Source: Carnobacterium funditum DSM 5970 (GTDB lineage: Bacteria > Bacillota > Bacilli > Lactobacillales > Carnobacteriaceae). Taken from it: 64,000 bases of DNA. The position numbers were made by a program, and so were the translations under genes. The stretch spans positions 744,001 to 808,000 of the forward strand of contig NZ_JQLL01000001.1 in NCBI RefSeq assembly GCF_000744185.1, read 5' to 3'. The notes under the pieces are model-generated. The model was given only the letters and a program-made list of their open reading frames with translations. It did not search any database and was not told where the DNA came from. Shown one piece after another: positions 17,177 to 26,845 of the stretch. Position 1 is the stretch's first letter. Every line of letters begins with the position of its first letter.

Positions 17177-17914
17177 TTATCCATCCTTTCGATCGTTTAA
17201 TTCATTTTCATTTATTGGTTGTGTATTATTTTTTTGACTATAAATAAAGGTCTCAATATCTTTTATTTGTTGAAGTCTTTTTTGATATTTTTTGGGATTT
17301 AGTTTTTTTGATTGTTCAAAAAAATCATTAAAAATTTCTGGTTCTTCTTTTAAAGCAGCTCCTACCAAACCTCGTTTAAACAAAATTTCATCATTTTTAG
17401 GTGATACTTCCCAAGCTTTCATATAATAATTTTTGGCTTCTTTAAAGTGACTTGTTTGCATCATACAATCACCTAATAAAATCATAATTGAACTATCTTT
17501 TTCATTATTTTCATAAGCTGTTATTAAATAAACTAATGCTTTTTTGGGTTCATTTAATAGTAAATAACACTGACCTATCATAATTGTCGCATCTTTTTTC
17601 AAGCTATCTTCATTCCCATTAAATACCTGATAAAAGTACTTTAAAGCAAGTGTAGAATTATTTTTTTGATAATATAGATTGCCAAATGTATAAAGTAATT
17701 CTATGTGGTTCGGATATTTTTCATGAGCTGTTTCTAAAACAACTTGAGCATCATCATATTTTTTAGCTAAAATAAAAATACTGGCTAAGTTGCAATAACT
17801 ATCACTATTTTCATCGTTTTTTTCAATCTCTTCAAATAATAACTGAACAGCCTCATTCAATTGACCATTTTCCCATAATTGAAAAGCTTTATGATTTAGG
17901 TTCACTTTGCTCAC
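17177..17914 (-). CDS. Tetratricopeptide repeat protein (YrrB-like)
   Basis: Soluble 245-residue protein made of about six TPR helical hairpins, for example ALKYFYQVFNGNEDSLKKDA and EAKNYYMKAWEVSPKNDEIL. Such proteins scaffold protein-protein contacts; the partner is unknown. The conserved order mnmA-TPR-recD2 is shared with Bacillus (trmU-yrrB-yrrC), and tight spacing to recD2 (two bases) suggests one transcript. The start ATG follows AAAGGAG. No signal peptide. Confidence 0.88.
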   Translation of the reverse strand: MSKVNLNHKAFQLWENGQLNEAVQLLFEEIEKNDENSDSYCNLASIFILAKKYDDAQVVLETAHEKYPNHIELLYTFGNLYYQKNNSTLALKYFYQVFNGNEDSLKKDATIMIGQCYLLLNEPKKALVYLITAYENNEKDSSIMILLGDCMMQTSHFKEAKNYYMKAWEVSPKNDEILFKRGLVGAALKEEPEIFNDFFEQSKKLNPKKYQKRLQQIKDIETFIYSQKNNTQPINENELNDRKDG

Positions 17915-17990
17915 TCCTTTATAACTCTTATCATTTTACACCAAACAAAGATAATTTTCTATATTCTGTCAGTTTACATTTTTTAAAATT

Positions 17991-18030
17991 AGAAAAGAAG
18001 ACAGGACTAAACACAAGCCCGTCTTCTTTA
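17991..18030 (-). terminator. Terminator after mnmA
   Basis: Hairpin AAGAAGACGGG / CCTGTCTTCTT on the minus strand with one G-U pair and a short U-run, directly after the mnmA stop. It lies between mnmA and the TPR-recD2 pair, so these may be transcribed separately or by read-through. Confidence 0.7.
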
Positions 18031-18035
18031 GAGTA

Positions 18036-19175
<1,140 letters not shown>

Positions 19176-19283
19176 TCAAATAGATTCTGAAAATCTTAAC
19201 GATTTGAAGGTCGTATTTTTTCAGTCTAGTTCATTATACTAACTTTTTGAAAGAAAGCAAGATAACTGGGCTTGCAGTTTATC

Positions 19284-19328
19284 TAAAAAAAGCATTAAAA
19301 ATGGATAAACCCATTTTTAATGCTTTTT
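19284..19328 (-). terminator. Terminator between the DUF1831 gene and mnmA
   Basis: Inverted repeat AAAAAAGCATTAAAAATGG (19285-19303) and its complement ending in a T-run near 19328. It works on either strand and separates the DUF1831 transcript from mnmA. Confidence 0.8.
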
Positions 19329-19337
19329 TCGCTTATT

Positions 19338-19679
19338 TTATTTTTTTTTGAAAATTCCTTTGTTTAAAAATTCTTGCATAATAAATTCGTGTTTTTCACG
19401 TATTTCTTTAAAAGTATCGCCTGTATAAATGTTAACGGCTCTAAGACCATTCATAGTAGTTGTTGCTATTTTTAATTTAGATAAATCATTGGAGATAACA
19501 ATCTTCAACTTTACTTCTTGGTTAACCATAGAATCACCAGATAATGTGCGAAGATATTGGAAATTGCCTGTTTTCAATTCTTCAAAAGCGTTATCTCTTA
19601 ATGTATATTTTTTTAAGTCAGGACTAAGTGTATATACATCATTTGAACCTTGTAGCTTTGCTATCTTTTCAAATGCCAA
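19338..19679 (-). CDS. DUF1831 family protein
   Basis: Small cytosolic protein of unknown function (113 residues), found in Lactobacillales beside cysteine desulfurase and mnmA. The core reads AFEKIAKLQGSNDVYTL, SPDLKKYTLRDNAFEELKTG and VNIYTGDTFKEIREKHEF. I start it at the TTG at 19677-19679, six bases after GAGGTG; the family usually begins at this position. The longer GTG start at 19688 sits within that site. The position between iscS and mnmA suggests a link to sulfur transfer or tRNA thiolation, which is inference. Confidence 0.8.
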   Translation of the reverse strand: MAFEKIAKLQGSNDVYTLSPDLKKYTLRDNAFEELKTGNFQYLRTLSGDSMVNQEVKLKIVISNDLSKLKIATTTMNGLRAVNIYTGDTFKEIREKHEFIMQEFLNKGIFKKK

Positions 19680-19777
19680 TCCTTTCACCTCATCTATTAT
19701 ATTTGCTTTTCAGATTAAATTTATTCTTATCTACTATATCATAATTACCTATTAAATCTTACTGACTAATCACTTAT

Positions 19778-20926
19778 TTATTTTTTTAATTTTGTTGTTA
19801 CTCTAATTAATTCATCTGCTAAATGATCAATCAATTCTATAGTTGTTTCTATTCCAAAACTAATTCTAACAGATTCGTTTACCCTCTGACTTTTTTCACC
19901 ATACATAGCCATTAGAACATGACTAGGATTAATATTTCCGGCTGTACAAGCTGATCCAGCAGAGATAGCAATGCCAGCTAAGTCCATTAAGAGCAATAAT
20001 TGTTCTGATGAGACATCTTTGAACCAGATATTGATGATATGCAATAATCTGTTGTCAGGATGACCATTTATTTCAAATTCAACACCACCCTCTTTTAAGC
20101 GATACAACAAATGGTTACTAAAATTTTGATAATCTTTTTTACGTGTGTTTTTTTTTAATTGTGCGATTTCTACCGCTTTTTGGAATCCAGCTATTGCGGG
20201 AATATTTTCCGTTCCTGCTCTGCGTTCCATCTCTTGTTCTCCACCAAGCATAAAACTTGGCAAATGGATAGTCTCACTTATATATATAAATCCAATTCCT
20301 TTAGGTCCATTTATTTTATGACTCGAAGTGGATAACAAGTCGATGAAGTCTTTTTTCACATTTATTGTTTCTAATCCATATGCTTGAACAGCATCTGTAT
20401 GAAAATACGCCGTAGATAGGCTTTCCTTAATGATCTTCCCGACTGATTCAATATTCAATATTGATCCTACTTCATTGTTTCCATACATAATAGAAACTAA
20501 AATGGTATCTTCTCTTAATGCTTCCTTTAAATCTTGTAAGTCAATCATGCCAAACTTATTAACAGGAAGATAGGTAACTTCAAATCCCATCGTTTCCAAA
20601 TACTCCATTGGTCTTAAAACGGCATGGTGTTCAATGACTGTTGTGATGATGTGTTTGCCTTCTTTTTCTCGAGCAAATGCGGTCTCTATAATAGCTGTAT
20701 TATCACTCTCTGTTCCACCGCTTGTTAGAACAATTTCATTTGGTTTAGCGCCAATACTTCGAGCAAATACCATTTTGGCATTATCCATAATTCGCCGGCT
20801 ATCTCTTCCAAAATAGTGAATACTAGAAGCATTACCAAAATGATTTTTCATCGCATCATAAATAACTTCTATTACTTCTGGATGTACTGGACTAGTTGCA
20901 GCGTAGTCAAAATAAAATCTTTCCAT
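19778..20926 (-). CDS. iscS: Cysteine desulfurase (IscS/NifS family), paired with mnmA
   Basis: PLP enzyme that takes sulfur from cysteine as an enzyme-bound persulfide. The 382 residues include FDYAATSPVHP, the TSGGTESDN and IEHHAVL motifs (His stacking on PLP), HTDAVQ, the PLP lysine in TSSHKINGPKGIGF, and the catalytic Cys in ISAGSACTAGN near residue 325. The ribosome-binding site is GGGAGGATAAC before the ATG. Its place upstream of DUF1831 and mnmA matches YrvO of Bacillus, the MnmA partner, so it likely feeds tRNA 2-thiolation. A second desulfurase sits at 49790-50932 beside thiI. Confidence 0.94.
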   Translation of the reverse strand: MERFYFDYAATSPVHPEVIEVIYDAMKNHFGNASSIHYFGRDSRRIMDNAKMVFARSIGAKPNEIVLTSGGTESDNTAIIETAFAREKEGKHIITTVIEHHAVLRPMEYLETMGFEVTYLPVNKFGMIDLQDLKEALREDTILVSIMYGNNEVGSILNIESVGKIIKESLSTAYFHTDAVQAYGLETINVKKDFIDLLSTSSHKINGPKGIGFIYISETIHLPSFMLGGEQEMERRAGTENIPAIAGFQKAVEIAQLKKNTRKKDYQNFSNHLLYRLKEGGVEFEINGHPDNRLLHIINIWFKDVSSEQLLLLMDLAGIAISAGSACTAGNINPSHVLMAMYGEKSQRVNESVRISFGIETTIELIDHLADELIRVTTKLKK

Positions 20927-20987
20927 TGTTATCCTCCCTTTTCATATTTTCTGTTATAGTAACAACAATATTCGTTGATATGAAGAT

Positions 20988-21027
20988 AAAAAGAGACATC
21001 CAACGACTTTTGTCGAATCTCTCTTAT
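20988..21027 (-). terminator. Terminator after gshF
   Basis: Hairpin with an outer AAAAGAGA/TCTCTCTT stem and an inner CGAC-TTTT-GTCG stem, followed on the minus strand by a U-run (TCTCTTTTTATC), 16 bases past the gshF stop. Confidence 0.6.
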
Positions 21028-21042
21028 CTATTTTTTTGTGCC

Positions 21043-23322
21043 TTAAATTATTTCTGGAAAAAGCATCTTCAAAATGCCCATTGTTAATGGTCGCCCTTGT
21101 CCTTTTGATACATAGGCATGCATATGCATTGCAGGATTAAAATTCGCTTCAATGACAGTATATCCCGGAGCTTCTTTTGTAGAGATATGAGTATAATCTG
21201 GAATTATTAAATCTACTCCACAAACCCTTGCGCCTACTGCTTCGGTCATTTCTATCGCTGCTTTTTTATAAGAGTCATCAATGATATCCGTCACGTCAGT
21301 GGAGTCTCCACCTGTACTCATATTGGAGTTTTCACGCAAGTATACTTGGATATCTTTTTTAGGGATACTATCTATAGTATATCCTTGTTCTTTTAACATT
21401 AATTGTTCAATCTCGTCTAATTGAATCGCTTCAAGTGGCGCACGGTGATTCGTTCCACGTAATGGATTTTTATTTTTTTCTGCGACTAATTCCTTTATTG
21501 TGTGTTCTCCATCTCCAATTACATTGGCAGGCGTGCGCAATAATATTGCTGCTACTTGACCATCTAGAACAAAAAAGCGGTATTCTGTTCCTTCAATGAA
21601 TTCTTCTACTAAAATAGTCGAATCTTCTTTAAAGGCAAAGTCTAAAGCTGATTGATAATCATCTAAATCAGCGCCTTCTTTAAATATAGAGATACCGATG
21701 CCATAATTAGTCGATTTAGGCTTTATCACGATCCCTTTAGTTTTATACAGCCAATAATTTTCTTCAGCCTCTTTTTTATTATGGTATTCTTCCCCTGCTG
21801 GTACATTAAACCCTTTGGCAGCAAGTATTTTTTTCGTAACCGTTTTGTTCTCCATAATTAAAGGAGCGATATACTGATCTTTTGATGTCATGTTAGCATT
21901 TTTCACATACTCAACGTGGTCTTTATAACTCAATTTTAAAAATTGTTCTGTTTCATCTAAAATTTCTACTATTAAACCTTTTTGAATGGCATCAAAAATA
22001 AGCAATTGAGTTGATAATTCCATATTTGAAAACCCTCTTACCATGTAAGGTTTTTCAAGAGATTCTTTTTTATATTTTTCAGCTAATTGCATCCCAAAAG
22101 ACAAATAGGTTCCATTGTTTTCAATACCTTCTACCATTCGAGCGGCTATTGTCGTTTCTGGTTTTTCGAATTGTTCTTTGGCATGCTGAATACAGTTAGT
22201 TTGAGTAAGCGAACCATTAGTTTCTTGAATCATTTCAAACATTTGATTTATAAGATCCATTCCTTCTTTATGGTACTGAGTAGCCTCAAAAGGATTTTCT
22301 AAAGCAACTATCTCGCTCATTTCTTTTCCTTTTTCAACTTCTTCCATTGTTGCTGACTCATCTTTCCAAATCATTAGCATACAAAACAAATGAATGAACT
22401 GCATATCTTGTTCAGATATCCCAAAAGCATCAAAAGGGTTCAAATCAAAAATTCTTAATTCTACATAAGAAATACCTTCCTGCAGCATCTCACGAGCTTT
22501 CTTGGTTCCTCTTAAACGTACACCTGAATAAAACTCTTTTTCTTCAGATAACATACCTTCGTTTACAGCTGTTTCTAAATTTTCAACATACTTTTCAACC
22601 GTCTCAAATGAAATAGATACATCCTCTGAATTAGCATAACCAAAGTGGCTACTACGAATACTTCTAATGTATTTTTTTGGAGGGTCTATTTCACATTTTT
22701 TATTCTTAAAGAAGGAAGAATCTGCAACAGGTGCAGCACTTAATAAATAGGTTAAAACCCATCGATAACGCAAAAAATTCCTTGCTAATTTTAAATAAAG
22801 AGAGGATTGAAAATGAACGAGATCTACATACTCCGTTTGATTTAAATACAATTGTTTTATCATTTCTTTATCAAGTTCAAAATTATAATGAACTCCGCTC
22901 AACATCTGTTTATTTTTACCATACTTATCCGCTAAATGTTTACGGTAGGCTACATCTTTTTCACTATCTAAGTTTGCTATAGGTATAATAGATTCTTCAG
23001 GTAAAACAACTGGCATACTCATCGGCCAAATAAATTCATCCTTAGAAATAGTTCTTAGTACAACATCATGAATCGCACTTAACCATCTATTAGTTTCACT
23101 AATGGAGTTAAGTGGTGGAGTAATTAATTCTAATTGTGATTCACTAAAATCGGTTTGAATATACGGATGGAATGAACGGTTTCCAAATTGAGTTGAGTGT
23201 TCAGTTAAAGACAGTGTACTCGTATTCAAAACCCGTAACCCTTCTTTTTCTATACCATAAATAGCTTTATAAAAAGCGTGATTTATTTTAAGTTCTTTTA
23301 TATTTTCTTTAATTGTCTTCAT
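21043..23322 (-). CDS. gshF: Bifunctional glutamate-cysteine ligase/glutathione synthetase GshF
   Basis: Makes glutathione from Glu, Cys and Gly in one cytosolic polypeptide (759 residues). The N-terminal half is a gamma-glutamylcysteine ligase (YGIEKEGLRVL near residue 23, ELITPPLNS, MLSGVHYNFEL, YVELRIFDLNPFDAFGI). The C-terminal half is an ATP-grasp synthetase (GIVIKPKSTNYGIGISIF, VEEFIEGTEYRFFVLDGQV, VCGVDLIIPDY, VIEANFNPAMHMHAY). This fusion is typical of streptococci, enterococci and Listeria. The upstream MazG-like gene ends directly at its ATG (zero or one base apart), so the two form one operon. Confidence 0.96.
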   Translation of the reverse strand: MKTIKENIKELKINHAFYKAIYGIEKEGLRVLNTSTLSLTEHSTQFGNRSFHPYIQTDFSESQLELITPPLNSISETNRWLSAIHDVVLRTISKDEFIWPMSMPVVLPEESIIPIANLDSEKDVAYRKHLADKYGKNKQMLSGVHYNFELDKEMIKQLYLNQTEYVDLVHFQSSLYLKLARNFLRYRWVLTYLLSAAPVADSSFFKNKKCEIDPPKKYIRSIRSSHFGYANSEDVSISFETVEKYVENLETAVNEGMLSEEKEFYSGVRLRGTKKAREMLQEGISYVELRIFDLNPFDAFGISEQDMQFIHLFCMLMIWKDESATMEEVEKGKEMSEIVALENPFEATQYHKEGMDLINQMFEMIQETNGSLTQTNCIQHAKEQFEKPETTIAARMVEGIENNGTYLSFGMQLAEKYKKESLEKPYMVRGFSNMELSTQLLIFDAIQKGLIVEILDETEQFLKLSYKDHVEYVKNANMTSKDQYIAPLIMENKTVTKKILAAKGFNVPAGEEYHNKKEAEENYWLYKTKGIVIKPKSTNYGIGISIFKEGADLDDYQSALDFAFKEDSTILVEEFIEGTEYRFFVLDGQVAAILLRTPANVIGDGEHTIKELVAEKNKNPLRGTNHRAPLEAIQLDEIEQLMLKEQGYTIDSIPKKDIQVYLRENSNMSTGGDSTDVTDIIDDSYKKAAIEMTEAVGARVCGVDLIIPDYTHISTKEAPGYTVIEANFNPAMHMHAYVSKGQGRPLTMGILKMLFPEII

Positions 23323-23847
23323 CTATATGTTCCCTCTTTTTTCTTTGATTTGTCTTTCAATTTCAGTTTTGATTTTTTTTTCTGGAGCATATAGTTGTTC
23401 CCAATCTTTTGGTTTTAATACTTTGCCATCTGATATTCGATAATGAGGCTTTCCATCAGGAAATCGTTTCCCCATATTAGCCTCATGCACAATAGTTGAA
23501 ATAGGTCTTGGATCTACACCCATTAAAACAAACGAACCATAATTAAAATAGTTCGCATCTATCAATGCATCAACTTGCCCGACTAAAGTCGACTTGACTT
23601 CTTTATTTTCCATTTTTATTTTAGTAATCGTTTTAACAACAGACTGTTCCCATTGGAAAACGATTTTTTCAAATGACGATAAGTCCCCTTTTACACTTGC
23701 ATACAAAAATTCTAATATTTCTTCTGTTGAAAATGCCGCACGGTGTAACGCTTCTTGTGGCACTAGTGCTGTCGGACTAGTATTTTTTGGTTGATTAAAA
23801 ACTTCATGGAATGCTTGTACTTGTTCAAATGTAGATGATTCCTTCAT
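23323..23847 (-). CDS. MazG-like nucleoside triphosphate pyrophosphohydrolase superfamily protein
   Basis: Probable all-alpha NTP pyrophosphohydrolase (PRA-PH/MazG superfamily), 174 residues. It reads FEQVQAFHEVFNQP, then FSTEEILEFLYASVKGD with the metal-binding E-E-x-x-E pattern, and ALIDANYFNYGSFVLMG carrying the second acidic motif, then MGVDPRP and FPDGKPHYR. Homologues are often mislabelled as HAD hydrolases. I prefer the ATG at 23845-23847 (AAAGGT about 11 bases upstream); an ATG nine codons earlier has no ribosome-binding site. It abuts gshF, so it is probably cotranscribed with it. Its substrate and link to glutathione are unknown. Confidence 0.68.
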   Translation of the reverse strand: MKESSTFEQVQAFHEVFNQPKNTSPTALVPQEALHRAAFSTEEILEFLYASVKGDLSSFEKIVFQWEQSVVKTITKIKMENKEVKSTLVGQVDALIDANYFNYGSFVLMGVDPRPISTIVHEANMGKRFPDGKPHYRISDGKVLKPKDWEQLYAPEKKIKTEIERQIKEKRGNI

Positions 23848-23919
23848 GATTGAATTTACCTTTATTCCTTTCATATCTATAAAATAATTATGTTATAGAT
23901 TAAAAATGTTACTCTTATT

Positions 23920-24939
23920 TTATTTTTGTGAAATTAAATGTTTCCTTAATGCTGCATTTTCTGATTCTAAAATTTTACGCTTCATCTCTGACTCTTTTAA
24001 ATCTTGTTGTATAATCTTTAGAAACTGAAAATTATCTCCAAAAGAACGATCTATTTTTTCTAAGCTGGCTTTTTCATTTAATAGTTTTTTCAAATCTTCC
24101 TCTATATATTTAATTCCCTCTTTAATTTCCAAGTTTTGCTCAATTAAAAATTGATTGCGCTGAAGCAGCTTATGCTGATTTTTCTCTTTTTTACCTTCTG
24201 ATATTGTAATAGATAAAAGATATACTGTCGCACAGGCTATTAATAAAGGGAAAATGGTTTCAAGCAATCTTTGCGGTTGAGAAAAAGTTAACTGTACAAT
24301 ATTTATTGTAGCTAAGAAAAGGATCACTATCCCAACTTTAAACACTCTAGTTTGCTTTAACTTTTTTAGCTCCTTGTAATAATCTAGTTGGTTGTTCAGT
24401 TCTTGTTCGCTCAATTTATAGTTGTCTTGTATTTTTTGTATAGTTAAAAATAATTCTTGCTCTTTATTTTCTAAACTAGCCTTTTCTTGCTCTTGATAAA
24501 AAATAAATGCCTCATTTTCTTCTCTTAAGTACTTTAGATTCTCTATTATATCTTTCTGATATTCTTCTTTTTTTACACTCAGTATTTTTTCAATCTCATC
24601 AGATTTTTTCACAAGAATGTCATCCATTTTTATTTGTTTGTTTTCAAATATTTTTTTTAGAGCCTGATGTTTGATTGCATAGACTATTTCTAATGCGGTA
24701 ATTTTTTTTTCCAACTGTTGCAATCTACTACTTTCTTCTTGATAAAAGCTTTTCTTATATTCTTTAGTAAGACTTCTAAATTCTACCAGTTGTTCTTGAA
24801 CTTGGCGATAGATACTGTTAGTTTGGTGATAAGCTTCATTCAAGATATCTTCCGCTTCAATTTCAGCCTCTATTTGAACGCTTGATTTCACGGGTACAAC
24901 ATAGGATGAAACTTTCCTTTTTGTTAGCTTTGTTATCAA
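23920..24939 (-). CDS. Uncharacterised coiled-coil protein with two membrane helices
   Basis: I do not recognise a family. The 339-residue protein is mostly predicted coiled coil rich in Glu, Lys, Gln and Leu (about 25-200 and 255-335), broken by a hairpin of two hydrophobic helices near residues 205-245 (VGIVILFLATINIVQLTF; LLIACATVYLLSI). That topology would leave both coiled coils on the same, probably cytosolic, side. The start is the TTG at 24937-24939, with AAGGAG eight bases upstream; a GTG three codons earlier overlaps that site. It precedes the MazG-gshF operon by about 70 bases. A scaffold or division-related role is only a guess. Confidence 0.65.
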   Translation of the reverse strand: MITKLTKRKVSSYVVPVKSSVQIEAEIEAEDILNEAYHQTNSIYRQVQEQLVEFRSLTKEYKKSFYQEESSRLQQLEKKITALEIVYAIKHQALKKIFENKQIKMDDILVKKSDEIEKILSVKKEEYQKDIIENLKYLREENEAFIFYQEQEKASLENKEQELFLTIQKIQDNYKLSEQELNNQLDYYKELKKLKQTRVFKVGIVILFLATINIVQLTFSQPQRLLETIFPLLIACATVYLLSITISEGKKEKNQHKLLQRNQFLIEQNLEIKEGIKYIEEDLKKLLNEKASLEKIDRSFGDNFQFLKIIQQDLKESEMKRKILESENAALRKHLISQK

Positions 24940-25091
24940 ATTTTTCACTCCTTCATAACCCGAAAGTCCTTAGGAAAGTTTTTTATTTAGCTATTAAATT
25001 ACTTAACTTGTTATTCTAATTAATGATAGCATAATTTTAAAATAATAGGGAACATTACTTACTTTTTCTCATTTTTAATTATACTATCCTG

Positions 25092-25105
25092 CAAACAAAC
25101 GTTCG
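25092..25105 (+). promoter_or_regulatory. Possible LexA (SOS) box upstream of rarA
   Basis: CAAACAAACGTTCG matches 12 of 14 positions of the Firmicute LexA consensus CGAACRNRYGTTYC. It lies 67 bases before the rarA start and upstream of a TATACT -10-like element near 25135. Found by eye only. Confidence 0.35.
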
Positions 25106-25171
25106 TTATAAGTAGAAGCTGAAGTCTTTAAATGATATACTGTTAAGGTAATTATTATGGAGGTGCAAAAT

Positions 25172-26443
25172 ATGAATAAACCTTTAGCATTCCGGATGCG
25201 TCCTACAAGCATCAATCAAGTTATTGGACAAAGTCATTTAGTAGGGCCTGGAAAAATCATTCAACGGATGGTTGATGCAAAAATGCTGTCTTCCATGATT
25301 TTATATGGACCTCCAGGTATTGGTAAAACAAGTATTGCTAGCGCTATTGCAGGTTCCACTCGATATGCTTTTCGGATATTAAATGCTGCTACTGATACTA
25401 AAAAGGATTTACAAATTGTTGCTGAAGAAGCAAAGATGAGTGGTTCGGTGATTCTTTTGCTTGATGAGGTTCATCGTCTAGACAAACCTAAACAAGATTT
25501 TTTGCTGCCCCACTTAGAAAGTGGTCGAATCATTTTAATTGGCGCAACAACTGAGAATCCTTATATATCTATCAGTCCTGCTATCAGAAGTAGAGCTCAG
25601 ATTTTTGAATTAAAACCTCTTTCTATAGAAAATATACAACTAGCTTTAACTTCTGCTCTTGAAGATAAAGAACGTGGCTTAGGTAATTATACTGTTAATA
25701 TTACAGATGAAGCTACCTTACACCTTTCAAGAACAACTAATGGCGATTTAAGGAGTTCTCTTAATGGATTGGAACTAGCAGTTAAATCAACTAATCCCGA
25801 TGAGAATGGGATAATTCAAATCACTCTAGATATTGTAGAAGAATGTATTCAACGAAAAGCATTGACTCATGATAAAGACGGAGACGCTCATTATGACGTT
25901 ATTTCAGCATTACAGAAATCTATTCGTGGCAGCGATGTAAATGCTTCTTTGCATTACTTAGGCCGTCTAATAGAAGCCGGTGATCTGCCTATTATTGCTA
26001 GAAGATTAATGGTGATTGCCTACGAAGATATTGGGCTAGCTAATCCATCTGCTGCTCAAAGGACTGTCACAGCTATCCATGCTTCCGAAAGACTTGGTTT
26101 TCCAGAAGCCAAAATTCCATTAGCTACTGCGGTTATCGACTTGTGCCTTTCACCAAAGTCAAATTCTTCAGTCGTTGCAATTGATGCAGCTTTACAGGAT
26201 ATACGTTCTGGAAAAAGTGGAGATGTGCCTGATCATTTAAGAGACTCTCATTATAAAGGTGCAAAAAATTTAGGTCGTGGTTTAACTTATAAATACCCTC
26301 ATAGCTATCCAGAAGCATGGGTAGATCAGCAATATCTACCAGATAAATTAAAAAAATCTATTTATTATCACCCTAACCACACTGGGAAATATGAAGATGC
26401 ATTAGCACGTCAATACAATAAGATCAACCAAAAAAAAGAATAA
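25172..26443 (+). CDS. rarA: Replication-associated recombination protein RarA (MgsA, AAA+ ATPase)
   Basis: Clamp-loader-like AAA+ ATPase that acts at stalled replication forks. The 423 residues begin MNKPLAFRMRPTSINQVIGQ and have Walker A YGPPGIGKTS near residue 48, Walker B VILLLDEVHRL, the sensor segment IGATTENPYISI, and the C-terminal tetramerisation region (SIRGSDVNASLHYLGRLIEAGD, ARRLMVIAYEDIGLANP). The start is the second ATG, at 25172, because GGAGGTG lies six bases upstream; the first ATG at 25157 overlaps that site. 6S RNA follows on the same strand. Confidence 0.95.
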   Translation: MNKPLAFRMRPTSINQVIGQSHLVGPGKIIQRMVDAKMLSSMILYGPPGIGKTSIASAIAGSTRYAFRILNAATDTKKDLQIVAEEAKMSGSVILLLDEVHRLDKPKQDFLLPHLESGRIILIGATTENPYISISPAIRSRAQIFELKPLSIENIQLALTSALEDKERGLGNYTVNITDEATLHLSRTTNGDLRSSLNGLELAVKSTNPDENGIIQITLDIVEECIQRKALTHDKDGDAHYDVISALQKSIRGSDVNASLHYLGRLIEAGDLPIIARRLMVIAYEDIGLANPSAAQRTVTAIHASERLGFPEAKIPLATAVIDLCLSPKSNSSVVAIDAALQDIRSGKSGDVPDHLRDSHYKGAKNLGRGLTYKYPHSYPEAWVDQQYLPDKLKKSIYYHPNHTGKYEDALARQYNKINQKKE

Positions 26444-26504
26444 AATAGCGGTTTCTTTGTTGTATTGTAGGTATGTTTTTTGAATCGAAAGCATTACTGA
26501 ATTA

Positions 26505-26533
26505 TTGACAGTTTGTTAGCTGTATGCTAATAT
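26505..26533 (+). promoter_or_regulatory. Promoter of the 6S RNA gene
   Basis: Consensus TTGACA (26505-26510), a 17-base spacer and TAATAT (26528-26533), preceded by TGC as a weak extended -10. Predicts transcription from about 26540. Confidence 0.85.
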
Positions 26534-26539
26534 AAAGAT

Positions 26540-26778
26540 AAGATTTCTGAGATGCTCGTCATGTCCAACATGTGTTGACCGAACAATTAATATTACCTTG
26601 GGATCCAAACTGATTCAAACAAATAACATGCCTTTTCACTTGGTAGTTAGACGTTTGACAGTGGAGCCCACCTGCTAACTGCGGGTTCAATACAACCTGG
26701 ACGTATAAACGGCATCACCGGATTTCTTATTAAAGTTGAAAAACTTTGAAAGCCATTCTTTATTGAGTGGCTTTTTTC
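26540..26778 (+). ncRNA. ssrS: 6S RNA
   Basis: Small RNA that binds housekeeping RNA polymerase by mimicking an open promoter. A strong promoter leads to a 235-base untranslated stretch with 6S-like features: the left-arm block ATTACCTTGGGATCCAAAC, the right-arm GGTTCAATACAACCTGG and GGCATCACC, and a long bulged central region. It ends with the terminator AAAGCCATTC-GAGTGGCTTTTTT (26749-26777). Position directly after rarA is where lactobacilli and relatives carry 6S RNA. The processed 5' end is inferred from the promoter. An Rfam covariance search would settle it. Confidence 0.82.
26749..26778 (+). terminator. Terminator of 6S RNA
   Basis: Stem AAAGCCATTC with GAGTGGCTTT, loop TTTATT, then a T-run. 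Confidence 0.85.
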
Positions 26779-26845
26779 TATTTTGTCGTTTCTATTTTAT
26801 TTTAAAGTGATTAAAAGTACTTATCTACAGAAAGGAACATCCAGT

